DNA from: Sphingomonadales bacterium EhC05
GTDB lineage: Bacteria; Pseudomonadota; Alphaproteobacteria; Sphingomonadales; Sphingomonadaceae
Direction of reading: 5' to 3'
Length of the DNA: 45,623 nucleotides
Assembly (NCBI GenBank): GCA_001650955.1
Contig: LXYP01000023.1
Coordinates: 1 to 45,623 of the forward strand
Shown here: piece after piece, positions 33,637-42,183 of the stretch
Numbering within the stretch: position 1 is the first letter of the stretch
Layout: each line of letters begins with the position of its first letter
Made by a program: the position numbers and the translations under genes
Notes under the pieces: generated by a model
Seen by the model: the letters and a program-made list of their open reading frames with translations, nothing else
What the model was told of the DNA's origin: nothing
The model's database searches: none

Positions 33637-35247
33637 TTGAAGAAATCCCAAATGCTCGGAGCGCTGGCCATCACTGGATCAATGACCGCTGTTGCGGTTA
33701 CATCGCTATTCATCATGCCTGGACCGGCGGAAGCCAATATCAGCTTTGCGCGAACAACCGGATTATCTTGTGCGGATTGTCATGCCGATGCCGCCAATCC
33801 CACCAAAAATGCTCTTACCAGCATCGGTATCAGCTATCGGACATGCGTTTATAATCCTACGCCGCAGCGGGTCGACTGCAATGTCCAGGCCAAGAATCAA
33901 TTCCGCAACAGCAGCGGAAATAATTTCCGATCCCCGACGCCTCCGCCCGCAGTCAATAATGGCGTTGCGAATAATGGCTCGCCCTTTGGCAATAGGAATA
34001 CAACCGGAAACAGCAAGGGTGGTTTTGGCGGAAGTAATCAGAACTTCCCCACGCAATCCTTCCCCACGCCAGCGCCTAGACCCACGCCCGCACCGGCCCC
34101 TGCAAACAAGTCGACCGGCAATGTCCTGAGAGATATTTTATTGGGGGTACTTGGGGTATCTTCCGGATCGACAAACAACAATCAAGTCAATAATCCCGGC
34201 TTGAACCAGCCCAATAATGCCATACCGAATAACGCCCTCAACCGGAATTTTGTTCCGCCACGCAATTTTGATATCGGCCAAAGCTGGGTCGTTTCAGAAC
34301 AGCTTGGCAATGGACGCAAACTGTCCAGCGGCTGGAGCCGACGTCCGGGCACCAACTTTTTCGACGCCACCTATATCGATAGCGCCACGGGCGCCCAGAC
34401 CCAGGATGTCATCACTTATAACGGAATCCGCAACGGCCAGGTGAGCTTCCGCCGCCAGAGTACCGGAACCGTCTATACCGGAAAACTGACCCCTGATGGC
34501 CGGATGGTGCTCGGTGGGACGACCAACCAGCGCGCGAGAAACCTGACCTGGACCGGAACAAACACAAATGCCGCCGGCAATTTTGCCAATACGGGAACGA
34601 CAGGCCGGCCAAATCCCGTACCGGTGAGCCAGTCGCGCGCGATGGACTATCTGCTCTTCGACATTGCTTCTGACCGGACCGACTCCGGCTTCCCGCAAAT
34701 TGTAAATGCGTCCAGCTTTCCCGGTCTTTGGCCGCAGGGCATGACCGCAGTCTATAATGGCGGCAACGGAAAGGCCTATTTTTTCCGTGGTAACCAATAT
34801 GTTCGCTATGACATAAATTCAGATCGCTCCGACCCCGGATACCCCCAGCCGATCAATGGTCAGACCTGGCCTGGTCTGTGGACGAACGGCATCGACGCGG
34901 CCTATAATGGTGGTAACGGGAAAGTCTATTTCTTCCGCGGCAACCAATATATGCGCTATGATATCGCTGCCGACCGGACAGACCCGGGCTACCCGAAACC
35001 GATCAACAATCAGACCTGGCCTGGATTGCCTGCGCTGGGCCGGATTGAATCCGCCGTCAATGCAGGCAACGGCAAAATCTACTTCTTCTCGGGCAACCGC
35101 TATGTTCGCTATGATATCGCAGCTGACCGGGCAGACCCAGGCTATCCTGCCTTTATCAATGCGCAGAATTGGCAGGGTGTCTGGACGAGCGGGATCACCA
35201 TGGCGACATCGGGGCCAGGTAAATTGCTGTTTTTCCACGCACGGTAA
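33637..35247 (+). CDS. Exported single-CxxCH protein fused to a hemopexin-type four-bladed propeller
   Basis: A 536-residue protein starting at TTG 33637, with a consensus AGGAGGTG at 33626-33633. Order: signal peptide ending AEA (33); CADCH (45-49) and cysteines C70 and C81; a long Asn/Pro/Gly-rich low-complexity linker (about 85-205); the beta domain shared with the preceding gene (212-310, with WSRRPGTNFFDATY, YNGIRNGQVSF and LTPDGRMVLGGTT). Hemopexin repeats fill 336-536, each about 50 residues with YFFRGNQYVRYD, SDPGYPQPI and WPGLW. Hemopexin propellers bind heme, metals or extracellular partners in known proteins. It follows its paralogue by 101 bp. Confidence 0.85.
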   Translation: MKKSQMLGALAITGSMTAVAVTSLFIMPGPAEANISFARTTGLSCADCHADAANPTKNALTSIGISYRTCVYNPTPQRVDCNVQAKNQFRNSSGNNFRSPTPPPAVNNGVANNGSPFGNRNTTGNSKGGFGGSNQNFPTQSFPTPAPRPTPAPAPANKSTGNVLRDILLGVLGVSSGSTNNNQVNNPGLNQPNNAIPNNALNRNFVPPRNFDIGQSWVVSEQLGNGRKLSSGWSRRPGTNFFDATYIDSATGAQTQDVITYNGIRNGQVSFRRQSTGTVYTGKLTPDGRMVLGGTTNQRARNLTWTGTNTNAAGNFANTGTTGRPNPVPVSQSRAMDYLLFDIASDRTDSGFPQIVNASSFPGLWPQGMTAVYNGGNGKAYFFRGNQYVRYDINSDRSDPGYPQPINGQTWPGLWTNGIDAAYNGGNGKVYFFRGNQYMRYDIAADRTDPGYPKPINNQTWPGLPALGRIESAVNAGNGKIYFFSGNRYVRYDIAADRADPGYPAFINAQNWQGVWTSGITMATSGPGKLLFFHAR

Positions 35248-35308
35248 TTTTGCGCCTGACCCAAGGATGTAATTGCGAAGCGGAGATGGGCGCTCATCCG
35301 TCTCTGGA

Positions 35309-36391
35309 TCAGCCTTGCCAATAATCTTGAACGGCGGTTGATATCGGCGCTGCCTTGACAGCCGCGCTCAGCGATTCGGGGAAATCGTCGAGCAGATATT
35401 GCGGTTCACAGCACAGGCGCAAAAGGCCTTCAAACAATGCAGTTGCGTTCAAGACCATGTCTGCGTCGAGAGTTGAGGGCAAGATGCGCACTTCAAATGT
35501 GTGTTTCTCTCTGCTGTTCATCGCAATATTCAGAAGATTGAAATCGCAATATTTGGTGAGCCGGAGATTCGCGAGCGCTTGCCGCGCATCGGGCCAGGGC
35601 ATTGCGCGGAAACTCGCGCTTTCGGTCAATTCAACGAGCTCCTTGGGCCATGGCCCCAATCGCACACAATTTGGGTTCACGCCGACCAGCTGCTTCAATT
35701 CGGGGCCAAAATGCCCAAATAACCGAACAAGATTTGCCATCGCCTGGGCTGAACAAAGCGGATTGGCGTCAAAGTGAATATGGGTTGCACCCTCCTGGGG
35801 GATGGAAAATCCAAGGGCTTGGGCTTGCAGTAACAGGCTGGAAAGCTCTCCTTTGTGATTTGACTCAATCGGAGCCGTGATAATTTCACACGGCCGTTCG
35901 CGCTCGCCCGGCAAAGGCGCACAAATGGCCACGGATATCCCGCGATCATCGACAACCCGGAACATCCCGGCATCATGAGATTGCAACTCCGTGCCAAAAA
36001 GATTCGCCAGCGGACTCAGAATTTCTGCTGCGGTGGCGTCTGCGTCGCAGTGCAACATCACCAGTCTGAGTATTCGGCCGTCATCGGCGATGACCCGATA
36101 CCAGCCAGCCCGTGACGCTATCTGTCTGTTACAATCCCGCTGGAGCGTGAGATCATCGACAAAACTGGCCACCCATTCCCCTGACCGATCGAGCAATCTG
36201 AACCCATGAGTCAGATTGTCAAAGGTTGGATGATTGGGTACCTTGCTGGGTTCAGACTGGCTGTGGAAGAATCGTTCAACCGTTCCGCCATTTTGTGTTG
36301 CAAGAGTTTCGGCCAGATCTTGCCGTGACAATGGGATCGGCGCCATCAATTCAATTTCAAAGCCGGTTTTCCAGCGAATTATCTGCGTCAT
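35309..36391 (-). CDS. Putative amidoligase (glutamine-synthetase-like/ATP-grasp-related family)
   Basis: A 360-residue protein with the amidoligase pattern: GFEIELMAPIPLSRQDLA at residues 10-27, PCEIITAPIES in the middle, THIHFDANP with the HxHxD metal motif, and NLLNIAMNS leading to TFEVRILPSTLDAD near the end. These Glu, His and Asp residues bind ATP and Mg2+ in predicted members, which join an amine to a carboxylate on peptides or small molecules. Usual operon partners are a class I glutamine amidotransferase-like protein and short substrate proteins; none is adjacent here. It converges on the hemopexin gene with 61 bp between. The 256-bp upstream gap has no clear gene. Confidence 0.82.
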   Translation of the reverse strand: MTQIIRWKTGFEIELMAPIPLSRQDLAETLATQNGGTVERFFHSQSEPSKVPNHPTFDNLTHGFRLLDRSGEWVASFVDDLTLQRDCNRQIASRAGWYRVIADDGRILRLVMLHCDADATAAEILSPLANLFGTELQSHDAGMFRVVDDRGISVAICAPLPGERERPCEIITAPIESNHKGELSSLLLQAQALGFSIPQEGATHIHFDANPLCSAQAMANLVRLFGHFGPELKQLVGVNPNCVRLGPWPKELVELTESASFRAMPWPDARQALANLRLTKYCDFNLLNIAMNSREKHTFEVRILPSTLDADMVLNATALFEGLLRLCCEPQYLLDDFPESLSAAVKAAPISTAVQDYWQG

Positions 36392-36647
36392 GTCGCTTCA
36401 CTTTCAGATAGCACTCAATGACCAGACAAGATCACCCGGCATATCGCAAGATTTATCACGACATTCTCCGCCCACAGACTGCTCGGGCAGGAAATGCAAA
36501 AAAGCAAGTCAGCCGCAAAGTTTGTGCCTCTCGGCTCGACATAATGCCGACGCGTCAAACCATCGCACCAAGGCGGGTCCGCACGAATATTGGGACAATT
36601 TGGACTTTGCGACTAGGCGCGTAAAAATGCGCGCATGTCAGATCGCC

Positions 36648-37331
36648 CTAAAGAGGGTGAGCTTCGCCGTTCCAGCGCTTGAATTCGCCGGTTTCTTCGA
36701 GCGTCCATGCCTGGGCCACCGTGCGGACACCTTCAGCACTTTCGGCCGGTGTGATTTCTGCGCCAGGCCCGCCCATGTCGGTTTGGACATAGCCAGGATG
36801 GACAAGACCCACGACGATGCCGCGGTCTTTCAGATCGATGGCGACGGACCGCATCATTCGGTTGAGACCGGCCTTGGCCGCGCCATAAGCGTAGAAACCA
36901 CCATAGGGCCACCAGGACGCAGCGAGTTGACTCGAGAAGTTCATCACCTTGGAACCCGACACCATTTTGGGGAGCAAGGCCTGCATCACCCGCAGCGGCG
37001 CCATCAAAAGAATGTTCAGAACATCATTCCAGGCAGACCAGTCGGATTCGTCCAGCTCGGGTGCGATCGGACCAACAATGCCCGCGACATTATAGAGAAT
37101 GTCCACTTGATCGGAGACCTGCGCTGCGGCGGCCTTGACCGAGTCATCCGAACCGACGTCCATGGCAACAGGGACGATCAGGCCGGGATATTTCGCAGCG
37201 CTTTGCTTGAGCGCCTCGGCATTTTCGGGATCACGCAAAAATGCATAGACTTTGTCGCCTTGTTCAGCATGCTGACGTGCCAGTTCAAGACCGATACCCC
37301 GGCCTGCGCCGGTAATTGCAACAACAGTCAT
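36648..37331 (-). CDS. Short-chain dehydrogenase/reductase
   Basis: A 227-residue classical SDR: TGAGRGIG (7-14), NVAG in place of the common NNAG (81-84), Ser133/134, Tyr149 and Lys153 in YGAAK. The C-terminal VHPGYVQTDMGG loop shapes the substrate site. It oxidises or reduces an alcohol/ketone using NAD(P). The substrate is not predictable. AGGAGAG precedes the ATG, with almost the same ribosome-binding sequence as the flavoenzyme gene 109 bp upstream, which suggests the two form one operon. Confidence 0.9.
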   Translation of the reverse strand: MTVVAITGAGRGIGLELARQHAEQGDKVYAFLRDPENAEALKQSAAKYPGLIVPVAMDVGSDDSVKAAAAQVSDQVDILYNVAGIVGPIAPELDESDWSAWNDVLNILLMAPLRVMQALLPKMVSGSKVMNFSSQLAASWWPYGGFYAYGAAKAGLNRMMRSVAIDLKDRGIVVGLVHPGYVQTDMGGPGAEITPAESAEGVRTVAQAWTLEETGEFKRWNGEAHPL

Positions 37332-37440
37332 AACGCTTCTCTCCTGTTAATTATTGCCTTTGCCTAAACTTTGACCGCGGTTGAAAATACTGATGATTGT
37401 GCCAGTAGGCACCAGCGAGTCCGGCCCCGCGAGCGACGGC

Positions 37441-38622
37441 TCATAGCATTGCCATATCGACCGGTTGCTCGAGCAAAATCCGGCCAGCCAGTTCATAGAC
37501 TGCTGGCGCCGTCGCAATATGTTGAGTGGCAACATGCGCATCGCGAAACCGGCGCTGCAGACTATGTCCGGAATAGACCGCGGCACCGCCGCCCAATGTA
37601 TAGGCGGTCTTGCAGACATCTGCCGATGTCTCGGTGGCGTGAACGCAGGCCAGCCGCAAATTGGCTTTCGCTCCCGCCGATATATCGCCGCTTTGCTGTG
37701 CCTCTTCCCAACAGTGGCTGACCGCATTTTCGAGATATCCGAAAGCGGCTTCGAGCTGCGCGGTCGCCCGGGCAATGTCCACCTGCACCACCGCCCGCTG
37801 TGCCATCGCACGACCGCCGCCCGGGGTCTTCTTGTTGATCGTGATTGTCTTCACTTCTTCGAGAGCCGCTCTTGCATTGCCCAGCGCGACCGAGGACACA
37901 CCCAGCGCCAGCAGACCGAATAGCGGGAATTTATACAATCTTCCGGAGTCGCGCGGCTTATCCGCGACGAAGGAGACGCTGCAATCCTTGGGCACGATCA
38001 CATCTTCTACCGAAAAATCCCCCGATCCCGTGCCCTTCATCCCCGCGACATGCCAGGAGTCGATGAATTTGACGACCTCAGCAGGGAAAAACAGCATCCG
38101 GTGATAAGGCGCACCATTTTCGAACCTCTGCAATTCGCCGTCTTTGAAAATCATCGCGCCGCCACCAAGCCATGCGCAATTGGCCGATCCCGATCCCCAT
38201 TGCCATTGGCCGGACAGCAGATAATGATCGCCTCTATCCTCCGCCTTGCCCATCGGCGCGAACACGCCTCCGGTGATCACGTCGCGGGCACCGAATATTT
38301 CCTTGGCCGCACTTTCCCGCATATAGGCGGCGCCCAAGGTTGATGTCACTGCAATCATGGCGCACCACCCGGCGCTGGCATCGGCCTCGGCAAGCGTCGC
38401 GATAATCTTCATAAAGTCCAATGGAGGCAATTCCAGACCGCCAAGCGAAGCCGGCTTGGAGAGATTAAACGCCCCCGCGTCGGCGAGCTTTGCGGCGAGG
38501 TCCTGCGGCAGGCGGCGCGCTTCTTCAATCTCTGCCGCCCGAGTTGAAATTTCGGGCAATAGCGCCAACACCGCAGCGCCCACATTTCCAATCGCACTGA
38601 TGTCATATTGCAATCCGACCAT
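37441..38622 (-). CDS. Acyl-CoA dehydrogenase-fold flavoenzyme (flavin-dependent monooxygenase/dehydrogenase type)
   Basis: A 393-residue protein of the acyl-CoA dehydrogenase fold. The N-terminal helical domain has LAAKLADAGAFNLSKPASLGG, the mid region has ADASAGWCAMIAVT and GQWQWGSGSANCAWL, and the C-terminal helices end with DVCKTAYTLGGGAAVYSG and RRFRDAHVATQH. The last motifs resemble the HpaB/HsaA-type group D monooxygenases, which use reduced flavin, more than true acyl-CoA dehydrogenases. A catalytic base Glu is not obvious. AGGAGAG precedes the ATG at 38622. The SDR gene follows, perhaps acting on its product. Confidence 0.85.
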   Translation of the reverse strand: MVGLQYDISAIGNVGAAVLALLPEISTRAAEIEEARRLPQDLAAKLADAGAFNLSKPASLGGLELPPLDFMKIIATLAEADASAGWCAMIAVTSTLGAAYMRESAAKEIFGARDVITGGVFAPMGKAEDRGDHYLLSGQWQWGSGSANCAWLGGGAMIFKDGELQRFENGAPYHRMLFFPAEVVKFIDSWHVAGMKGTGSGDFSVEDVIVPKDCSVSFVADKPRDSGRLYKFPLFGLLALGVSSVALGNARAALEEVKTITINKKTPGGGRAMAQRAVVQVDIARATAQLEAAFGYLENAVSHCWEEAQQSGDISAGAKANLRLACVHATETSADVCKTAYTLGGGAAVYSGHSLQRRFRDAHVATQHIATAPAVYELAGRILLEQPVDMAML

Positions 38623-38697
38623 CTGCTTCTCTCCTGATTTTGCTGCAACATAGGACTTACCATTTGTCGATCCAGCAAAATCAATTACTAATGCCTC

Positions 38698-40242
38698 ATG
38701 CGAAAAATTGCACTCCTGGCTATTCTGATCTTTCTTTGGGCTTGTACGGATTCACAGAGCAGTGATTCCAATCCAGGACCCGATCAGATCGTCCGACTGT
38801 CGGATTCCGAGATCAAGGGACTGGATCCGCAAAAAATCTCCGACCTGTCTTCCTTGCGAGTGGCCGCAGATCAATTTGAGGGCCTCACCCGGCGGAATGC
38901 GAGCGGAAATGCCGAAGCGGGTCTCGCAGAGGCGTGGAACATCTCACCAGATGGATTGCACTGGACGTTTCGGCTCCGGGACAATCTGACTTTCTCTGAT
39001 CACACGGCATTGACCGCGGCCCTTTTCCCGCAAATCTTGCAGCGGCTCCGGGCAGCCGAGACCGCCGCGCCGGCGAAATCACTGTTCGACAATATCAAAT
39101 CAATCTCGTCACAAGATTCACAGACGATCCAGGTGACGCTCATCTCTCCCGATCCATCACTACCTGCATTGCTTGCCCATCCCGCTCTGGCCGCCCTTCC
39201 GCTGCACCGGATTGGCGATGCCGGGAACAGATGGACATCGGATCGCCCATTGATCACCAGTGGACCCTATCAATTGATCGACTGGAAGCTCAACGATCAC
39301 GCGCGGCTGATCCGCAACTCCCAATGGCATGACGAGCCAGCTCCGGCAGCCCAGATCATCTGGAAACCGATGGACGACAGCCTCTCTGCGATGCGATTAT
39401 TTCTTGCCGGCGGCGCAGATATTGCATCGGATTACCCGGCCAGTCGCCACAGCAGACTGGTCGCAGAACATCCCGATCAAACCCATAGCGTACCGTATCT
39501 CGGGAGCTATTATTTCGCCTTCAACACCCGCGTTCCGCCTTTTGACGATGTCCGCATCCGCACCGCACTCTCGATGACCGTTGAACGGGACTGGATCGCA
39601 GAGAAGGTGATCGGTATCGGCAATGTCCCGGCATGGGGTCTGCTGCCGCCGGGCTTGGCTGGCGACCAAGGGTTCAAACCGCGATGGGCAGACTGGCCGA
39701 AGGCACAGCGCATCGCCAAGGCCCGCCAGCTGCTCGGTCAGGCCGGCTATGGGCCGGACAACCCGCTCGAATTTGAGATCAGGTTCAACAGCTCCGCCGA
39801 GCACCGACGGGTTTCGGTGGCCATGGCGGCGATGTGGAAACCGCTCCATGTCGAAGCCAGCTTGTTCAATAGCGAGGCCGCACTCCATTTTGCGGCACTC
39901 CGACGCCATGAATTCACCCTGGCCCGGTCGGGCTGGATCGCAGATCTGCCAACCCCGGAAAATTTTCTGCTCGTCCATCGGCAAGCCAATGGTGCCGGCA
40001 ATTATTCCGGATATGACAATCCTGTCTATGACCAGATATTGATCGATGCCATTGCCGAACCCAATCCGGACAAGCGGAGGCGTCTGATGCGTCAGGCGGA
40101 AGCGGTGTTGATCGAGGATATGCCGATCCTGCCGCTTTATTTCTATGTCACGCGCAGTCTGGTCGCGCCGCGCATCGACGGATGGCAGAATAATATTTCC
40201 AATGTGCATCCCAGCCGGACTCTGCGTATAAGAGCCCGATGA
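38698..40242 (+). CDS. Peptide/oligopeptide-type solute-binding lipoprotein (SBP_bac_5), first of a tandem pair
   Basis: A 514-residue protein with a short lipoprotein leader ending LWAC (Cys16). It has the SBP_bac_5 signatures: GLDPQKISDLSSLRVAADQFEGL, LAEAWNISPDGLHWTFRLRD, the middle LNDHARLIRN, and YYFAFNTRVPPFDDVRIRTA, written here in parts up to 20 residues. The end has NPVYDQILIDA and LPLYFYVTRSLV. Such lipoproteins capture peptides or other solutes for an ABC importer at the inner membrane. No permease or ATPase gene is in the window. The next gene overlaps by 4 bp and encodes a relative. Confidence 0.88.
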   Translation: MRKIALLAILIFLWACTDSQSSDSNPGPDQIVRLSDSEIKGLDPQKISDLSSLRVAADQFEGLTRRNASGNAEAGLAEAWNISPDGLHWTFRLRDNLTFSDHTALTAALFPQILQRLRAAETAAPAKSLFDNIKSISSQDSQTIQVTLISPDPSLPALLAHPALAALPLHRIGDAGNRWTSDRPLITSGPYQLIDWKLNDHARLIRNSQWHDEPAPAAQIIWKPMDDSLSAMRLFLAGGADIASDYPASRHSRLVAEHPDQTHSVPYLGSYYFAFNTRVPPFDDVRIRTALSMTVERDWIAEKVIGIGNVPAWGLLPPGLAGDQGFKPRWADWPKAQRIAKARQLLGQAGYGPDNPLEFEIRFNSSAEHRRVSVAMAAMWKPLHVEASLFNSEAALHFAALRRHEFTLARSGWIADLPTPENFLLVHRQANGAGNYSGYDNPVYDQILIDAIAEPNPDKRRRLMRQAEAVLIEDMPILPLYFYVTRSLVAPRIDGWQNNISNVHPSRTLRIRAR

Positions 40243-41726
40243 TCTCCGCTGTCAGACCCGCGTCTCTTTTTGGACCCTTGACTATCGCTCTTGCGTTACT
40301 GACGTCGTGCAGCTTTGGCGAAGATGAAAACCAGATCCGGGTGACGGTTGTTGAAGACGGAGAATCGCGAATCAATCCGGTCGGAACCCGTCTGAATTAC
40401 GCGTCCGCAACGATGCGCGCCGCCATCGCCAAAGGCCTGGTGGGGCTGGATGAACGGGGACGGGTTGTCCCTGCTCTCGCGGCCCGCTGGATCGTCACTG
40501 ATGATGGGCTCAGTTATATTTTCCGCCTCTACGAGGCCAAATGGGATGATGGCCGCCAGGTGACGGCCGAACGCGTCGCAAGACTATTGCGCGAACGATT
40601 TGCCGAGCTTGGGAGAAGCCGACTCGCCAATGATGTCGAGATCATTGACGAAGTTGTATCGATGACCGGACGTGTCGTCGAAATACGGCTGAAATCTCCC
40701 CATCCGAATTTTCTCCAGCTGCTTGCGCAACCGGAAATGGGATTGTTCCGCGCCGGTCACGGCGCCGGGCCAATGCGGCTTCTGAGCGAGGCAAATGGGA
40801 TCATGCTCAACCGTTTCGATGAACCATCGCAAGATGAAACCGAAGAAAATGAGGAAGAGCAAGATCGCTGGGTCTCCCTGCACAGCGAGTCGGCAGCCAA
40901 GGCGATTTCCCGTTTCACGCTGGGTCAGGCTAATTTGGTCATCGGCGGCAAATTTCATCATCTCCCGCTGCTTGATGAAGCCGGTGTCGATAGCGGGAAT
41001 ATTCAGCTCGACCCGGTCGCGGGCATGTTCGGATTTCTCTTCACCCGAGCCGATGGCTTTTGGGCCGTTCCGGAAAATCGGGAAATTCTGGCGATGGCGA
41101 TCAATCGTCCGGCCTTGCTAACCTCTTTTCCCAGCGTCACAGCCTGGCAAGCCCGTCAAAAGATCATTCCCGAAGCGCTAGACGTCGAGGGCATTAATGC
41201 GCGTCCAGACTGGGCCGCAATGACAATGAACGCACGTATCGATTTTGCGCGAAATCATGTGACCAACTGGAAGGCGAGCGAAGGAAATATCAAGGCCCTC
41301 GCCGTAACTTTGCCCGATGCTGTCGGCGCCGATATCCTGTTCCTTCGGGTGCGTTCCGATTTGCGCAGGGTTGGGCTTGAATTGGTGAAAGCGAGTGCCG
41401 ACAATCCTGCCAACGCCATATTGATCGACGAGATTACACCCTATAACAGCCCGCAATGGTTTCTCTCTCGCCTGACCTGCGCTCAAACCCCGATTTGCCT
41501 GAACGATGCCGACACCAAGATCGCAGAAGCCGATGCCGCAACCAATTTGGAAATAAAGGCCCGTCTATACGCCGAGGCTGAAGAGATGCTGGTGCAGCAT
41601 TATAACTATATTCCGATCGCCGTTCCGATCCGCTGGTCGATCGCACGACCCGGGCAGCGCGGCTTTGCCGTCAATCCGCGCGGCTGGCATCCATTGAATC
41701 CGCTGATCGGAATACCCATATCCTAA
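40239..41726 (+). CDS. Diverged SBP_bac_5-like lipoprotein, second of the tandem pair
   Basis: A 495-residue protein with a leader ending in LLTSC (Cys24). The N-terminal lobe keeps the SBP_bac_5 layout (KGLVGLDERGRVVPALAARW, then DDGLSYIFRLYEAKWDDGRQ), but the second lobe is more diverged. It has an acidic insertion, SQDETEENEEEQDRW, and lacks the usual long C-terminal YFY motif, ending instead in NYIPIAVPIRWSIARP. It overlaps the preceding gene by ATGA. Two different binding lipoproteins translated together without transporter genes suggest a sensory or periplasmic-capture role, or an importer encoded elsewhere. Confidence 0.8.
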   Translation: MISAVRPASLFGPLTIALALLTSCSFGEDENQIRVTVVEDGESRINPVGTRLNYASATMRAAIAKGLVGLDERGRVVPALAARWIVTDDGLSYIFRLYEAKWDDGRQVTAERVARLLRERFAELGRSRLANDVEIIDEVVSMTGRVVEIRLKSPHPNFLQLLAQPEMGLFRAGHGAGPMRLLSEANGIMLNRFDEPSQDETEENEEEQDRWVSLHSESAAKAISRFTLGQANLVIGGKFHHLPLLDEAGVDSGNIQLDPVAGMFGFLFTRADGFWAVPENREILAMAINRPALLTSFPSVTAWQARQKIIPEALDVEGINARPDWAAMTMNARIDFARNHVTNWKASEGNIKALAVTLPDAVGADILFLRVRSDLRRVGLELVKASADNPANAILIDEITPYNSPQWFLSRLTCAQTPICLNDADTKIAEADAATNLEIKARLYAEAEEMLVQHYNYIPIAVPIRWSIARPGQRGFAVNPRGWHPLNPLIGIPIS

Positions 41727-41760
41727 CTGTATGAGTAGTATAAGACAGGGAGGCTGAAAT

Positions 41761-42183
41761 ATGGCAATTTCCGAAGAACAGTTAAAACGTCTGGCCGAAC
41801 AATTGCCCGACGTCAGCCGCGATCCGCAATCCGTCCGCAACCGCGTCGAAGCGATGGAAAAAATATTGGAGCGCGCTTTCGTCATTCCCGGCCTCAATCG
41901 TCCGATCGGACTTGATTCAATCGTCGGTCTGATCCCGGTTGTCGGTGATATCGTCACCGCGATCATGGGCGCCTATATTGTCTGGGAAGCGCGCAATCTC
42001 GGCATGTCAAAAATGCAACTAACCCGGATGGCCGCCAATGTTGGCATCGATACCGCCTTGGGTGCGGTGCCCTTTGCAGGTGACGTGTTTGACTTTTTCT
42101 GGCGGTCCAACAGCCGCAATCTGAAGATTGTGCGCAAGCATCTCGACAAGCATCATCCCGGAACCCGAACCCTGAACGGCTAG
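41761..42183 (+). CDS. DUF4112-family protein
   Basis: A 140-residue protein with two hydrophobic segments. The pattern PGLNRPIGLDSIVGLIPVVG followed by DIVTAIMGAYIVWEARNLG and then NVGIDTALGAVPFAGDVFDF is characteristic of DUF4112, small membrane-associated proteins of unknown function. AGGGAGG precedes the ATG. It starts 34 bp after the second binding protein and is probably cotranscribed. Its stop codon TAG overlaps the TAG of the convergent RNase T2 gene. Confidence 0.87.
   Translation: MAISEEQLKRLAEQLPDVSRDPQSVRNRVEAMEKILERAFVIPGLNRPIGLDSIVGLIPVVGDIVTAIMGAYIVWEARNLGMSKMQLTRMAANVGIDTALGAVPFAGDVFDFFWRSNSRNLKIVRKHLDKHHPGTRTLNG

Noticed and set aside
35270-35300. Possible hairpin between the convergent hemopexin and amidoligase genes
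   Set aside because: GAGATG and CATC-TCTC pair only with bulges and no T-run follows on either strand; not strong enough to call a terminator.
36418-36624. 68-residue plus-strand frame between the amidoligase and SDR genes
   Set aside because: Sought as a possible small amidoligase substrate, but it is arginine-rich, lacks a ribosome binding site, and no repeated or conserved peptide pattern is visible; short minus-strand frames in this gap are only 6-11 codons.
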